A stretch of 64,000 nucleotides of DNA from Cubamyces lactineus (GCA_022376465.1 JACDTU010000017.1:620001-684000), one strand, 5' to 3'; counted from the first letter of the stretch, positions 12,176 to 23,397 are shown. A program made the numbers and translations. The notes: generated by a model from the sequence alone, not told the origin.

Positions 12176-14011
12176 TCAATTGGTATCATCAGAGCTCAAC
12201 TCGATGTCTAGGATTAACTGAGTCTGGCTGTTGTGGAACATCTCGAGCAACGTGTCTCGGTCGACCTGTTCCTCCTCAAAGACGATCAGCGTGCTGCAAT
12301 CAAGGTCCGAGTCCGAGTCCGAGTCCCGGTCGTCCGACACCCGATAGTCGGAATCGCTGTCGGAATCGCTGTCGAAATCGCTGCCGCCGTCGTTGTCGTT
12401 GTAGTCGTCGGAAGCGGTATCTGAGTACGACCCGTCTAGCGCCTCCTCCGCGGTGACTGGGCCGCAGAGCGGTGCAGCAGGAGACCTTGACGACGCCCAG
12501 GGGCTCCTCGGGTCGCAGCCAGCGGGTTGGTCGACAAACACCGCCCACGACGTCTGGATGATCGGAAGGCCGGAGAGCCTCCACTCGAGGTGGGCATCGC
12601 CGTCGACGGCCGATGGGTGGCAGATACGGGGCCAGTCGCGAGTGGACCAGGGTGTGAGACACGGTTGAACGAACACACGGATGCGCTCGAGGCGCGGGGT
12701 GCCAACCTTCAGGGAAGGCGTGTCGTACTTGCGAAAAGCGTCGAGCAAACTGATAGATCGGTCTTCGTGCCATATGTCTAGGAAGCGAAGCGCTGGGTAT
12801 TGGATTGTCGGGGTCTGCGTGTTGCCCACGATGACTAGATGTTCAAGATGCGGACAACACACAGATGCCTCTTGCAGGATAGTGGCATCGGTGATCCATT
12901 GATCCCTCCAGTGCAGATACTTGAGCCCTGTCCCGTACTTTCTGAGCCACAGAATCGGCCCTTCTACCGTAACAGGATCCGTGACGGTGAGCGCAGCGAG
13001 GCGGGGGAGCTCCCAGGAATGACAGATATAGTGTCCCAAGGACCGACTGGGGAATACGACATCCACGACTTGAAGCTCCTCGAGAGCGTCCAGGCGCACG
13101 GTGGGTACCTTGTCAAATGGGATGGCGTTGTCGTCCAGCACTTCGCCGAGATTCAGTGTCAGTCTGACGAGCTTCGGTGCGGATGACAGTGCAGCTGTCA
13201 GTCCAAGCCATACAGGTATGTCACAGTGGGGGATGGCTATGTCGAGGATGCGGAGTGCATGGAGCATCGGAGGATGCAGGAAGCCAGTGATGTTTCCATC
13301 GGTGTCCATGCGACACAGCCATTCAGGCTGGAAGCAATCTGGCCGCCAAGACGGTTCGCCGAAGTTCCTGTGACACCGGAACGAGAACGTCCCCAGCGCG
13401 GTGCACCGTTCAAGGATGGATTGTATGTCCTCTCGGACCACATCGACGAACGCTGGCCAGACCACGCACGAGTCAATCCGGATGCTGCGAACAAGTTGCG
13501 AAAGAGTGCCCGCTGTAGGGGTTCGGGTAGGGTCTAGAGTGCGGGCCAGTGCAGGGATCTGCCCTGCCCGCCTGAGGACGATGTCTTCGTACAGCAGCTC
13601 GGTTGCTGGGCCTGCGAAAGCCTTGCACGTGAGAACGAGTGCCTTCCGGGTGCGCAGTGCAGCCATCCACCCGCTCCTCGGGCCCTGCATTACGGAGGGA
13701 TCCTGCTCGCATTTGAGGCCTTGCGTAAGCCGAAAGATGTGGAAGAGGACTTCCGTGGGGAAGTGTACTATTGCGGATGTCTGTGTGATGATCGTCGCGC
13801 GAGGGTCCGCAGGGTGACCTTGTTGCGAGATTAAGGCGAAATCCTGAACGCATACAACGGCGAGGTCAAGAGAATGAGCTAGGACGACTGGGACTAGTGC
13901 ACGTACCACGAGAAGGTCACTAGAGTGGGCGTCCGGGATGCCCCCTTCCAGGGGTTCGGCTTTGTTTCCATCCCTGAGGTTCTCCGGGGGAATTATATTG
14001 AGTTCAGGCAT
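12176..14011 (-). CDS. F-box-type protein with LRR-like region (FBX-a)
   Basis: A likely substrate-recognition subunit of an SCF ubiquitin ligase. The open frame encodes 611 aa. A 63-base GT-AG segment at 13844-13906 is in frame and stop-free, and is probably an intron, giving about 590 aa. The F-box-like helix is VHFPTEVLFHIFRLTQG, followed by LVLTCKAFAGPATELLYEDI, the usual start of fungal F-box/LRR proteins. The middle carries repeated hydrophobic 'LEHLVIVGN'-type strands typical of irregular leucine-rich repeats. The C-terminus is strongly acidic, with many Asp-Ser dipeptides (DSDSDSDSD). It is paralogous along its whole length to the next gene (14648-16674), so the two arose by tandem duplication. 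The target is unknown. Confidence 0.8.
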   Translation of the reverse strand: MPELNIIPPENLRDGNKAEPLEGGIPDAHSSDLLVVRALVPVVLAHSLDLAVVCVQDFALISQQGHPADPRATIITQTSAIVHFPTEVLFHIFRLTQGLKCEQDPSVMQGPRSGWMAALRTRKALVLTCKAFAGPATELLYEDIVLRRAGQIPALARTLDPTRTPTAGTLSQLVRSIRIDSCVVWPAFVDVVREDIQSILERCTALGTFSFRCHRNFGEPSWRPDCFQPEWLCRMDTDGNITGFLHPPMLHALRILDIAIPHCDIPVWLGLTAALSSAPKLVRLTLNLGEVLDDNAIPFDKVPTVRLDALEELQVVDVVFPSRSLGHYICHSWELPRLAALTVTDPVTVEGPILWLRKYGTGLKYLHWRDQWITDATILQEASVCCPHLEHLVIVGNTQTPTIQYPALRFLDIWHEDRSISLLDAFRKYDTPSLKVGTPRLERIRVFVQPCLTPWSTRDWPRICHPSAVDGDAHLEWRLSGLPIIQTSWAVFVDQPAGCDPRSPWASSRSPAAPLCGPVTAEEALDGSYSDTASDDYNDNDGGSDFDSDSDSDSDYRVSDDRDSDSDSDLDCSTLIVFEEEQVDRDTLLEMFHNSQTQLILDIELSSDDTN

Positions 14012-14647
14012 CGCGTCGTCGAGGTGAGACTAGAATTACTAGATCTGTTGTCACAAAGTCTAGCATTAGCACCATCCACGGTAGAGCCTGAGAGCTTACT
14101 ACGACGGATCGCTGTACTCGCTTTTAATTTGACGGCGTAGACGGCTAGTTTCTACCTGTATATGCGAGGCAGAGGTTACTTGGAAGCTCGACAGGATGGT
14201 ATGTTCGCGGTTCGCGGTGTGGACGATGTTGGAAAACGTTGACGTGTCGTGGGCCGTCATGAGGCCTTCGAAACATGTGGAATGCACGAGGCAGAGGCTC
14301 GCCACACGGCCAACACGAGCCTGATAGTGGCGGTGCAGGATCACCTAACAGGCAGCTGTTGTGGTTAGCGGTACCTAGTGGAGCGACGTGCCATCCATAT
14401 GAGCTGGTCAATCGCCAGCGCGGGGGACCGTAGCGGTCAACATGAATTCACCGGATTCGAGATCACGGCAGACAACCCGGCTCGCCGTTGTTGATGTTCG
14501 ATACACAGAATCTGAGCGATTGTACATGTCGGTAACCGAGAGGAACATGTTAGGAACACCTGCTCCAGTTTGATAAGAGGGTACTCGAGCTAGTCATTAG
14601 GAATCTCAGGAACCGTGACTTGTGGATTACAGTGGAATGGCACTCAC
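14012..14647. other. Intergenic region between the two F-box paralogs
   Basis: About 640 bases containing the upstream region of FBX-a and the 3' end of FBX-b. A further 5' exon of FBX-a could lie in 14.1-14.35 kb, but I could not prove one. Confidence 0.4.
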
Positions 14648-16674
14648 TTATACTCTCTCATCGAGGTCGTCCAGAATCCCTCCCTCTTGGCTGTCACTGA
14701 ACATGGCGAGTATCGCTTCTCTGTCAGATTGATGCCCGCGAGCCAACATGCTCCCGCTCGGGCTTAAGTCATCATCCGAGCGGCCATCGTAGTCCTGGTC
14801 ACTCCACTTCACATTGATCTCCTCAGTTGCGTACCTTCCGGTCTGTGTGTCATCGTTGCTCACCTCGCTCATAGTGTCTGTGTCGTCCTCGTCGGCGTCA
14901 TCTTCCAGATCGCCCCTGAGTTCTTCGCTTGTCGAGGGCCACTCGACGTCGGGTTCGTTTTCGGAAAAGTCATCGCCTAAGGTCTCCGGTGAGAAGGAAT
15001 TGTTGTAGATCGGATTAGGCGGTAGGTTATAGTTCGCAGTGGGGGTATATCCCGTAGGGAAGTCTGTGGAGTCCGTCCACACCATGTGAATTTCCGGCAG
15101 GCCATCGTACTTCCACACGACGTGATTGGCGATGCTGAGTGTACACGAGTTGGACAGGCGGGGCCAGTGGAGCCTTGCAGAGGGCTTATGCAGGTTGACG
15201 AAGACATTGACCCGTTCGAGGCGAGGGGTGCCACCGTTTAGCATCTGACTGATGCGGGCCCGAAGATCCCATGAAGTCCGGCGTCCTAGTTCATGGTGAG
15301 GGGACCAGAGATCTAGAACGCGTAGAGTGGGACAGACTATGTTCGCGAACGAGTCGTGGATATGAGATCGATATCCCTGCACGACAAGATGTTCAAGTCG
15401 GGGACAGCGCATGCCGAGGTTGTGGGCGTCGTTGAGGATTTGTCGGCGGGAAAGGGTATTTGTACCCCATTGCAGGTATGTAATTTGCGGGCCGTACTTG
15501 TGTATGAGTGGAGCCTCTTGGAACGGTACATTGGACCCCGAGACGGTAAGCGCAACGAGGCGGGGTAACTCCCATGACTCGCAAATGTGGGTCTGCACGA
15601 AAGATCCGGCATATGGTACGCCATATTGATCGTGTACTTGCAGGTCTTCGAGCGCAGGTAGCCGTATGGGACGAGCCGAATCCGGACGGGATACTGTGTC
15701 GAGTGCGATGTACTCGGGGTACAATCTGAGCTTGACCATGTTTGAGGCGCAATCCAACGCAGCATTGAGCGCAACCCACAGAGACACACTACAGTCAGGT
15801 ATTTGCAGATCAAGGAAGCGGAGAGATCTGAGCGTCGAAGGCTGCAAAACTCCTGTGAACCTGTCGTCGGTGTCCAGACCCCACAGCCATTCTGGGCCGA
15901 ACGCATTTAGTTCCGGGTCTTCGTCGCAGTGTGACATAGTAGTATGGCGGTAAAAGCTAGGGTGCGGTCGATACGAGAATGAGGTGAGAGCGTTGCATCG
16001 CTCCAAGATCGAACGTAGGTCTTCCCGAACGACGTCGGCGAAAGGCGCCCACACGACGCACGAGTCGATCCGGATGCTGCGCACGAGTTGGGAGAAGACG
16101 CCCGCTGACGCGGTGTGGGTCGGGTCCAGAGTACGAGCCAGCGCGGGAATTTGCCCCATCCGCCTGAGGACAATGTCGCCATAGAGTAGCTCGGTCGCTG
16201 GGCCTGCGAAGGCTTTACACGTGAAGGCGAGAGCCTTGCGCGTTCGGAGCGCGATCATCCACGGACTGCGGGGGCCTTGGATGATCGAGGGATCGTGTTG
16301 GTAGAGGCCATCCTGGGTAAGCTCGAAGATGAACAGGAGGAGCTCGACAGGCATGTGGGCCATCATAGACGTCTGCACTATAGGTCCGCTCGCCCGCTGA
16401 GGCGTTGGATCCTGCTAGATTGAACCTTTATTAGGCAAATCCGAAGGACATAGAACGGATGAGTCATAATACCTACATCATCGTTCTGTGGTACAGTGTC
16501 AGTACGGGCGTGATGTTGCATTGCTCGCGCCATTTCTTCGGCGATCATGTCGTCCGCTGCTCTCTCCCTGGATGGATAACAATTTGTAGTGGCAAGCATC
16601 GTGACTATTGGGGCGCCACTCCGAGGACCTGTTCGTCGATGAGACATTGCACACAGCAGTCCTATGTTTCGCAC
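14648..16674 (-). CDS. F-box-type protein with LRR-like region (FBX-b)
   Basis: A paralog of the neighbouring FBX-a and probably also an SCF adaptor. The main exon (16396-14648) encodes the F-box-like segment AHMPVELLLFIFELTQDG, then LAFTCKAFAGPATELLYGDI, LRR-like strands and an acidic tail (EDDADEDDTDT). The main frame runs past its first internal ATG (16366) up to an acceptor at 16397. The residues before that ATG (RASGPIVQTS) match the aligned part of FBX-a (RATIITQTS), so translation probably starts in an upstream exon. The best candidate is 16674-16477, spliced in phase 0, giving about 648 aa. The upstream exon is inferred; the main exon is firm. Confidence 0.78.
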
Positions 16675-17173
16675 TTACGAATGCAGTTGAGCAGATGTAT
16701 GCACTTGCGGTGGTCAGTCGCAGCGAGTTGTCGAACAGGTGTGGCGAAAGATCAAGCGCTGAACTAACAGGAGCCGAAATCCCGCTTTAGCGGAGTATGT
16801 AATATGGTGGCAGTGCTTTACCACGTCGGATTAGTGACGGCAAAGGAAGCAGTAGTGTAGAAGGTGTATGTCTCTACGGGTACGATCGCGGCCTGTCTGG
16901 CAACAAAGAAACTCGCCGCTGCTACAACTCGCTGTGTAATATGGTTTCTGAAGAGGCGTAACGTTTATAAAATGGCTGTGATGACGAGGTCACGGTTACG
17001 AGTTTTCAGCTGAACCGCTCTCGCACTTCGAAAATTGTGTCACATAGCACATTCATTTAGGTGAAATTCAATCGGTGAGGGTGTGATTCTAGATGTGGAT
17101 ATAAGATTGCTCTATAGACACAGGAACAATTGCACAGCACAGCATGCACTGCTTGCTAGCGAGGCCGAATGAT
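16675..17173. other. Intergenic region
   Basis: About 500 A/T-richer bases between FBX-b and TVR1. No gene is seen; it holds the FBX-b promoter and the TVR1 3' end. Confidence 0.45.
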
Positions 17174-17739
17174 CTAGCCCCGACGGCCTGCAGTGACAGT
17201 AGGCACAGTGACCGTCGACACAGTCGTGCTTGTCGACGTGGAGGTCCTCGTCGCAGTCGCCGTGTCGGTCTCCGTCGTGAATGACGTGCTCGTGACCGTG
17301 CTGGTCACCACTGGGGTCGTCGTCACGCGGAGGATAGTGGTCGACGTCGCCGTGCTCGTGGTAGTGGTGGTCGACGTGCTGGTGGCCGTGCTGGTCACCG
17401 TAGCGGTCACTATATCGGTGGACGTCGCACGAGCGGTGGTGGTGACGGTCTTCGTGGTTGTCGACGTCTCGGTGACAGTCTTTTCTGCGGCGCGTTTATG
17501 GTTGTTGGGCGCGTTCACGGTCACTGTAGACGTGACGTGCTCGATGGTGTGTGCCGGATGGGTGACCGTCTGAGTAAGCGTTGACGCCGTGCACTGAGCG
17601 CGTGCATCGAGTTCTACGCCAATCGTTAGAATTACTTTGCATACACAGAGAAAAGGGAATGTTGCATACCGTTTGCAAGGACGCCAGAGCACAATGCGGT
17701 CGCAGCCGCGAGGATGGAGAAAAATTTGGAGGCGTACAT
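17174..17739 (-). CDS. Small secreted Thr/Val-rich protein, subfamily A (TVR1)
   Basis: Family not recognised. Two exons (17739-17670, 17613-17174) give 169 aa. Exon 1 encodes only a signal peptide (MYASKFFSILAAATALCSGV) and ends with a phase-1 intron. The mature protein starts ELDARAQC, holding the single cysteine of the mature chain. Next is a stretch HVTSTVTVN, a dibasic site (HKR|AAEK) suited to Kex2-type processing, and about 100 residues of alternating Thr-x-Thr-x sequence (TVTETSTTTKTVTTT...). It ends in VTVPTVTAGRRG. There is no GPI signal or membrane segment. The alternating beta-branched pattern suggests extended beta-structure with heavy O-glycosylation potential. It is head-to-head with TVR2 and nearly the same as TVR4 in the repeat domain. 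Structural role is inference. Confidence 0.8.
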
Positions 17740-17814
17740 GACAGTGATGCAAGGGGATGTGGTAGGGATGAATAATAGCGTGTAAGTGGTCCTTTGGGGC
17801 CAAGAACGTAGACC

Positions 17815-17824
17815 TTATATACTA
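17815..17824 (-). promoter_or_regulatory. TATA-like element of TVR1
   Basis: The minus strand reads AGTATATAAG about 75 bases upstream of the TVR1 ATG at 17739. Positional assignment only. Confidence 0.5.
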
Positions 17825-18906
17825 GGCCTATCCCCTCCTAAAAGCAGATTACCCGTCATGTCAGACTTAGCGTTTTCGTCCTGCATCATGGTTAGCCACT
17901 GGACACCGAGTCCGCAATCGCGAGGTGTGCGGATGGAGATCGGAGGAGGCGGGCACGTAGACGCTCATTCACCAGCCATTGTGGCGCTCGGCTTCTCCCG
18001 ATCGCTCATCCAAAGGAAGGAAGCGCCCACATCCGCCTCCCGCTCATCTTCAACTTCGTCCATCTGCACTCCTTTCATCGGCCGGCGGAGGTACGTTTGT
18101 CGTCACATGGAGATCTCCTTGGATGACACAAGGTGTGTGCGCGGTGTGAAGTGTGAGCAGGGATAACACCAGCGGGGCCAGGGCGGATGACATGGAGGTG
18201 CGCCGCTCGCTTTCTCAAGCTGACTTTGTTGGTGCGGATTCGAGTCGGGGCGGGAGACTCTATGGTGTAGTGCCATAGCCGCCCACACGGAGAAAGAGCT
18301 GGATTATCAGCGTGGTAGTGAGCCCCTTCAACCTGATTACCTCCGCCGCCGCCGACCGTGCAATGGCCCGAGGACTATTCTTGCATCCTCATCGGTTGTG
18401 GACCTCCGTAGGTCCACCGCGATGTGCGGTATACACCGCTCCACGCCACCACTGCCACGGGGCGATCCACATCTGCCGGCTCTCGGAGCGCATACTGGTG
18501 CAAGCCCCAACATCTCATCTCCGCGGACCGTGTGTCAGCTCTGGCGTACCTCTAGCTTCTCGTCGCGGTTGACCGGTAAGCTCTTCACAAATATCGATCA
18601 AGATGCAAATACCTCAGTCGGCTGGGCGACTGCATCGCATTGCGGACGATTTGCCTCCGCTCGGGCGTCCGCGGAATGCAGTGCCGTATATGCTTCCTGG
18701 GCGGGCGGAGGATCGGCGTGGTTCCTCTATGCACAGCTGCGTGCGAATGCTCGTGTTTCCGCCGACCGTCGTGCATGGGGGCACGAGCGGCGGAGGTAGG
18801 GACTTGTGGCTTTTTTGCATGAAGTCCAACATCCCTTGGGCACGCCACGGTGGCGCCTATAGCAGAGGACATGTCAGCAGTGGAAGGACGGATGTTCTCG
18901 CAGAGG

Positions 18907-18915
18907 CATATAAAG
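18907..18915 (+). promoter_or_regulatory. TATA-like element of TVR2
   Basis: CATATAAAG lies about 75 bases upstream of the TVR2 ATG at 18989, the same spacing as on the TVR1 side of this divergent region. Confidence 0.5.
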
Positions 18916-18988
18916 TCAACGATCCTCTCCATGTTTTTGCACCTATTTTACTCCCTCATACATTCCTCACACAACCATCCATCACCCA

Positions 18989-19624
18989 ATGTTCCTCTCT
19001 AAGACGTCTCTCGCCGTCGGTGTTCTGGCAGTGCTCGGTGGTTCAGCTATTGGTATGTTTCGCAACAGTTATCCATAAGCAATGCAAGTTTACTGATTTC
19101 GCGCAGCCAAGGATGTTGGCTACCCCGGATACCCCGGCTACCCCAACGGTCCGGGTTACGCCAATGCTGCAGCGCCCTGTCCCGCCGCTAGCATCGTACA
19201 CGTCACAGTCACGCCCACTCATACGGAGACGTCCGTTAAGACAGTCACTGCCGCACCCAACAAGCGCGACGTCGGCCACCCGCACGCCTATGTCCCTCGT
19301 GCAGACCCCACCACCACAGTTACAGTCACCCGCACTTCGACCGATACGACGACGTCCACTGGCACAGTGACGAGCACGACGACGAGCACGTCTACGTCGA
19401 AGGTCACGCTCACCGCGACCACCACTGCACGTGCGACGACGACGAGCACCAGCACTAGCACAGTCACGAGTACTGCGACGCGTTTCTCGACGTCGACGGC
19501 CACAGGCACCCGCACGGTGACCACGACGTCGTTCACGACTGACGTGGAGACCGCGACTGTGACATCTACGACGACTGTTGGAGAGGTTACTGTCAATCGT
19601 CGTTCCATTCAGACCGCTGCATGA
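18989..19624 (+). CDS. Small secreted Thr/Val-rich protein, subfamily B (TVR2)
   Basis: Family not recognised. Two exons (18989-19052, 19107-19624) give 193 aa. Exon 1 encodes the signal peptide MFLSKTSLAVGVLAVLGGSA and ends in a phase-1 intron, as in all six family members. The mature N-terminus carries Gly-Tyr-Pro repeats (GYPGYPGYP), then the single Cys (AAPCPAAS) and an HVTVTPTHTETSVKTVT segment. A Lys-Arg site (NKR|DVGH) and a basic linker ending VPRADP come before the Thr-x-Thr repeat domain (TTTVTVTRTSTDTTTST...). It ends in VGEVTVNRRSIQTAA, the signature of subfamily B. It is divergent from TVR1, and its repeat domain is almost the same as that of TVR3, which faces it across the nitroreductase. 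Function unknown; a cell-wall or matrix role is inference. Confidence 0.8.
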
Positions 19625-20628
19625 ATAGGCTCAGTTGATCATGTGTGCTCTCATGTATAGAGTGTATCTGCGTTGATATTTAAATAGACTTCTGCAACAT
19701 CATTTATCGTCCGTTAAATAGGGGATATTTCGTTCACACTTCTTATCCTCCCGTTGGGTCACTTTTACTTCCGCACGCAACACTCTTGTCGAAGTCAAGT
19801 ACTTATGCACCTTCACTGCTCGATCGTAAAACTCTGTGACCAGATCCGTAATTCACTGCTCATTGTCCTACTTGCATCATTGTCAATCATAGGCCCTCTT
19901 CCAATACGATATATGAACCACATATTGGTCCTGCAGCGTTAGAGATGATTTGCAAATCAGTTGTCATGCTTGCTCGATGCGTGAAAGTGATGTTGTAATA
20001 ACTTACTGTACGATCATCGCATATCTGCGATGCGAACTCTGGCTGACGCATGCAAAGACTACCAACGCAAAATCAAGATGGCGAAAACGGACGGGTTAGA
20101 AAGCTCTAGTAAGGGAACGCCCAAGGCTAAGTAAGATAGGCGCCCAAAACGTCATCCGGATCTCGTCATCGATCTCATCTTACGCACCGGCGCCAACATG
20201 AGCACACCGCGCAAGGACGAGGAGCGGAAAGCGGGCAGCGGGCGAACGGAAGAGGCGCGTGAGGCGTATGCCAGAAAGGGGAGGATGTTCCCACACGTCT
20301 TATTCAGCACGCTCCTCCTCGCGTCGTTACAACGTTCTCGCGCATACCAGCAGGCGCCCGGCCTCTCGTCCTGTCCCCTTCCGGGCTTTTCTGCGCGGGC
20401 CTCAGGCACCGCAGCGGGCGGATTGTTCGATACCGTCTCGTAGATGTTCCAAGCCCCGGATGTCGCGATAGCAGGCGTGCGCGGGGCGGCTCCGTATAAG
20501 AGCCGCCCCAGTCGGGTGCTCCTGGATTCCCCAGAACATACCCGCCCAACGCAAATCGTCTCTTCTCTTGTGTACCTAGCTTCAGAAGCACCACTTTTTA
20601 CGACACACACTACACGCCACACGTGAAT
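19625..20628. other. Intergenic region upstream of the nitroreductase
   Basis: About 1 kb. The left part is the A/T-rich TVR2 3' flank. The right part is the nitroreductase promoter with a perfect inverted repeat around a TATA-like core (listed separately). No further gene is seen. Confidence 0.55.
20483..20509. promoter_or_regulatory. Perfect 10-bp inverted repeat enclosing a TATA-like core
   Basis: The arms GGGGCGGCTC (20483-20492) and GAGCCGCCCC (20500-20509) are exact reverse complements around the spacer CGTATAA. The element lies about 120 bases before the nitroreductase ATG (20629), so the spacer can serve as the TATA box. The GC-rich arms could be a binding site for a dimeric regulator or could extrude a hairpin. 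Confidence 0.6.
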
Positions 20629-21386
20629 ATGTCTGGCTCCGCATCGTTCTTCGACGCCGTCAAGGCCCGCCGCTCGGTCTACCAGATCTCGTCAGAGTCG
20701 CCCATCCCGGACGAGAAGATTGAGGAGATCGTCAAGACCGCGGTCAAGCACGCGCCCACGTCCTTCAACAGCCAAAGCAGCCGCGTACGTCCCCCTTTCC
20801 CGCATCTACCTCCTTCTGGCCGCGCGCTCACACACCGATGCGTTTGTTGACTGACAGGCTGTACTGCTGTTCGGGGAAGAGCACAAGAAGCTCTGGGACA
20901 TCACGCTGAACATCCTCCGCGAGATCGTCCCCGCGGAGCAGTTCCCCACGACGGAGGCGAAGATCAAGAACTTCGCCGCCGGCCACGGCACGGTGCTCTT
21001 CTTCGAGGACCAGGACGTCGTCAAGTCGCTCCAGGCCAAGTTCCCCATCTACCACGACCAGTTCCCCGTCTGGTCCGAACACGCGAACGTAAGTACCTCG
21101 CGTCCTCACTCCCTCGTTGCTCAGTCGAGATGATATTGACGCTTCGCGACGCATACAGGCGATGCTGCAGTTCATCGTGTGGACCGCGCTCGAGCAGGAG
21201 GGCCTCGGGGCGACGCTCCAGCACTACAACCCGCTCATCTCGCCCAAGGTCCAGGCGACGTGGAACCTACCCACGAACTGGACACTCGTCGCGCAGATGC
21301 CGTTCGGTGCGCCTGCCGCGCCGCCTGCGGAGCGCGCGTATGCGCCGGTTGAGGGCGAGCGGTTCCTCGTCTTCGGCAAGCAGTAG
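20629..21386 (+). CDS. Nitroreductase-family oxidoreductase (HBN1-like)
   Basis: A flavin (FMN) NAD(P)H-dependent oxidoreductase of the nitroreductase fold, in the fungal Hbn1/Frp2 branch. Three exons (20629-20784, 20858-21088, 21159-21386) give 204 aa, the usual length. The opening FFDAVKARRSVYQI is the classic nitroreductase start with the FMN-phosphate-binding Arg pair. HAPTSFNSQSSR is the second FMN contact. VLLFGEEHKKLWDI, FEDQDVV, and the C-terminal ALEQEGLGATLQHYNP and FGAPAAPP match the family. It probably acts on quinones, nitro compounds or unsaturated aldehydes and helps in redox defence. It sits at the centre of a symmetric arrangement of TVR genes. The ATG at 20629 is preceded by an A/C-rich leader. 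Confidence 0.92.
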
Positions 21387-21702
21387 AGTTGGTGAAAGGG
21401 TGAAGGGACAGTCATAGAGGACTCTAATGTATATGTTGTGTAATTGTATTGCGGACTCAGATGATGAGAACGTCTGAAGCGAACAAATTGCATGGGAATG
21501 ACTTGAACAAGGACTCGTGAGCGTTATAAACGAGTCAAACTAGCTCGAACGCACGTTGTGCGCATATACGTCATACCTGATTGTGATGATATTGATTTCT
21601 GCGAGTTCTTCGACATGTTATCAAAGTGGCTGTATAACAACAACACACATAATTGATGTCTATATAGGAATCCACTGACTAACTACACATGACGGTAGAC
21701 GA

Positions 21703-22304
21703 TTAAGCAGCAGTCTGCATCGCGCGACGGTTCACAGTGACCTCGCCAACAGTCGTCGTCGACGTCACAGTCGCGGTCTCCACGTCAGTCGTGAACGACG
21801 TCGTGGTCACCGTGCGGGTGCCCGTCGCCGTCGACGTCGTGAACCGCGTCGCGCTGCTCGTCACCGTGCTGGTGCTGGTGCACGTCGTCGTCGCGCGTGC
21901 GGTAGTGGTCGCGGCGAGTGTGACCTTCGACGTCGACGTACTCGTCGTCGTGCTCGTCACCGTGCCAGTGGAGGTGGTGGTGTCGGTGCTGGTGCGCGTG
22001 ATCGTGATGGTGGTGGTTGGGTCTGCGCGGGCTACGACGGCGGCGTGTGGGTGATTGTCTGAGCGTCCGCGATGAGGACGGGCGGTGACAAAGGTGTACT
22101 CCGTCACCGTGAATGTGGTCGTTGGTGCATCCACAGTTTTCACGACGAAGGAGGCGCATGGGGTCGGCCTCGCTGCGTTCGGATCAACTGTGGGAGAGAT
22201 GGTAAGTGGTGGTCGCACAGCTCAACGAACGGAGACTTACTCTGTGCACCAGACACCGCGGACGCGGCAGCAGCAAGGAGGATGAAGAGGCTTGAGGTTA
22301 ACAT
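21703..22304 (-). CDS. Small secreted Thr/Val-rich protein, subfamily B (TVR3)
   Basis: Two exons (22304-22241, 22187-21703) give 182 aa. Exon 1 encodes the signal peptide (MLTSSLFILLAAAASAVSGA) and ends in the conserved phase-1 intron. The mature protein starts QIDPNAARPTPC with the conserved Cys, then TTTFTVTEYTFVT and a His/Arg-rich linker (RPHRGRSDNHPH) ending VVARADP. The Thr-x-Thr domain follows and the end is VGEVTVNRRAMQTAA. It differs from TVR2 in lacking Gly-Tyr-Pro repeats and having a second Cys inside the repeat domain (TTTCTST). It is head-to-head with TVR4 and convergent with the nitroreductase. Function unknown. Confidence 0.8.
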
Positions 22305-23397
22305 TTGGGTTTGGGACGAAAGCAAAGGTTGGTTGTAAGAGTGGTGGAAACTTCAGTACGGTCTTATGCATCTACAGCTCACTTCCGTCCGTGCCCAGCT
22401 CCGTTTTTCCTAGACATAAGTGGGGAAGCAATGCTGTCACGGCCACAATCCCTTCGCATGAGGACAGAGATAGCCACTTTAGAGTGTTGTGCACAAGGAA
22501 ACTTGCTCCGCGGACTTCATGTTCTCTGCCCTCCTGCGGAGTAGTCAGTACGAGTGGGAGCTGAAGGCGAAGTCCGCCGGTGAAGAAGTGGTGAGTACAT
22601 CACTCCATACAGAGTGCGGAATGAGCGTCATGATGACCAGGGCTCTTAGAGCCCGGCGATAAGGCAGAACCGCGCCGAGCTCAGCGTGAAGTCGGTGGAC
22701 ATAGCAGAGTGAGCATCCGGGAATTACTGGATTGTACTCTGTGCGAATAGTCCGCGGCATTGCGAATATGCGGGTACGCACAAGCGCACTCCGTGTGTTG
22801 ACAGGCGTCCACGGCTCGAATACTTACCTGACTAGAGCCCTCTTGTGGTCTAGCCCTCGGGCACGGAAACAAATCAGTAGACCTGGCCAGGAAGAACAGC
22901 TAGTACTCGCTCCGAGGAGATGGCTGCAAGACGGACTGTTCTCGTGCAAAATTAACTCGGCCGCATGTAGGGGTGCAGGAGTTATCGGCCGGAAGGCCAT
23001 GACGGGAGAAGCAGAGCGGGTGGCGGGCTCAACAAGCGCTGAAGCCCATTGGGCGCTAAATATAAAACTGATGCCAGATTTGGTAGTGAGGCACCGCCAC
23101 CGCGCCGATCTGGCATCTCGATCGCTCTTCCGACGAGTTCGTTCACCATGCTCGCCACCGGACTTATCACTCTTCTCCGGCTGCTGACCATGACGCACTC
23201 TTCGTCGTACGAATTTCTTACAGACAGCCACAAGGGATAGTCGGACTTGGAGAAAATCACCACCATCATTGTGACCGTTGAGCCTTAGAAAGGCATCCCC
23301 GTCGGATGTGGACAGAAATGCATATTGTGCGACACATTCTCGTCGTATGAATTTACTAAACCATACTCCTACTTTTGCACTACACCCCATAGCCACC
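22305..23397. other. Divergent intergenic region TVR3/TVR4
   Basis: About 1.1 kb between the two starts. A TAAATATAAAA motif at 23057-23067 may be a distal TATA for TVR4. By eye I could not align this region to the TVR1/TVR2 intergenic region. Confidence 0.45.

Larger units (their letters stand above)
17740..18988. other. Divergent intergenic region TVR1/TVR2
   Basis: About 1.25 kb shared between the two divergent starts. TATA-like motifs lie near each gene (17815-17824 for TVR1 on the minus strand, 18907-18915 for TVR2). Short ORFs in the middle (18398-18832) are not supported as genes. Confidence 0.5.

Noticed and set aside
17193..17573. Val-rich ORFs antisense to the TVR genes (also at 19288-19608, 21737-22054, 23464-24054, 44532-44882, 47149-47460)
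   Set aside because: Reverse complement of Thr codons (ACN) in alternating repeats automatically gives long Val-rich frames; none has a signal peptide or the conserved splice pattern.
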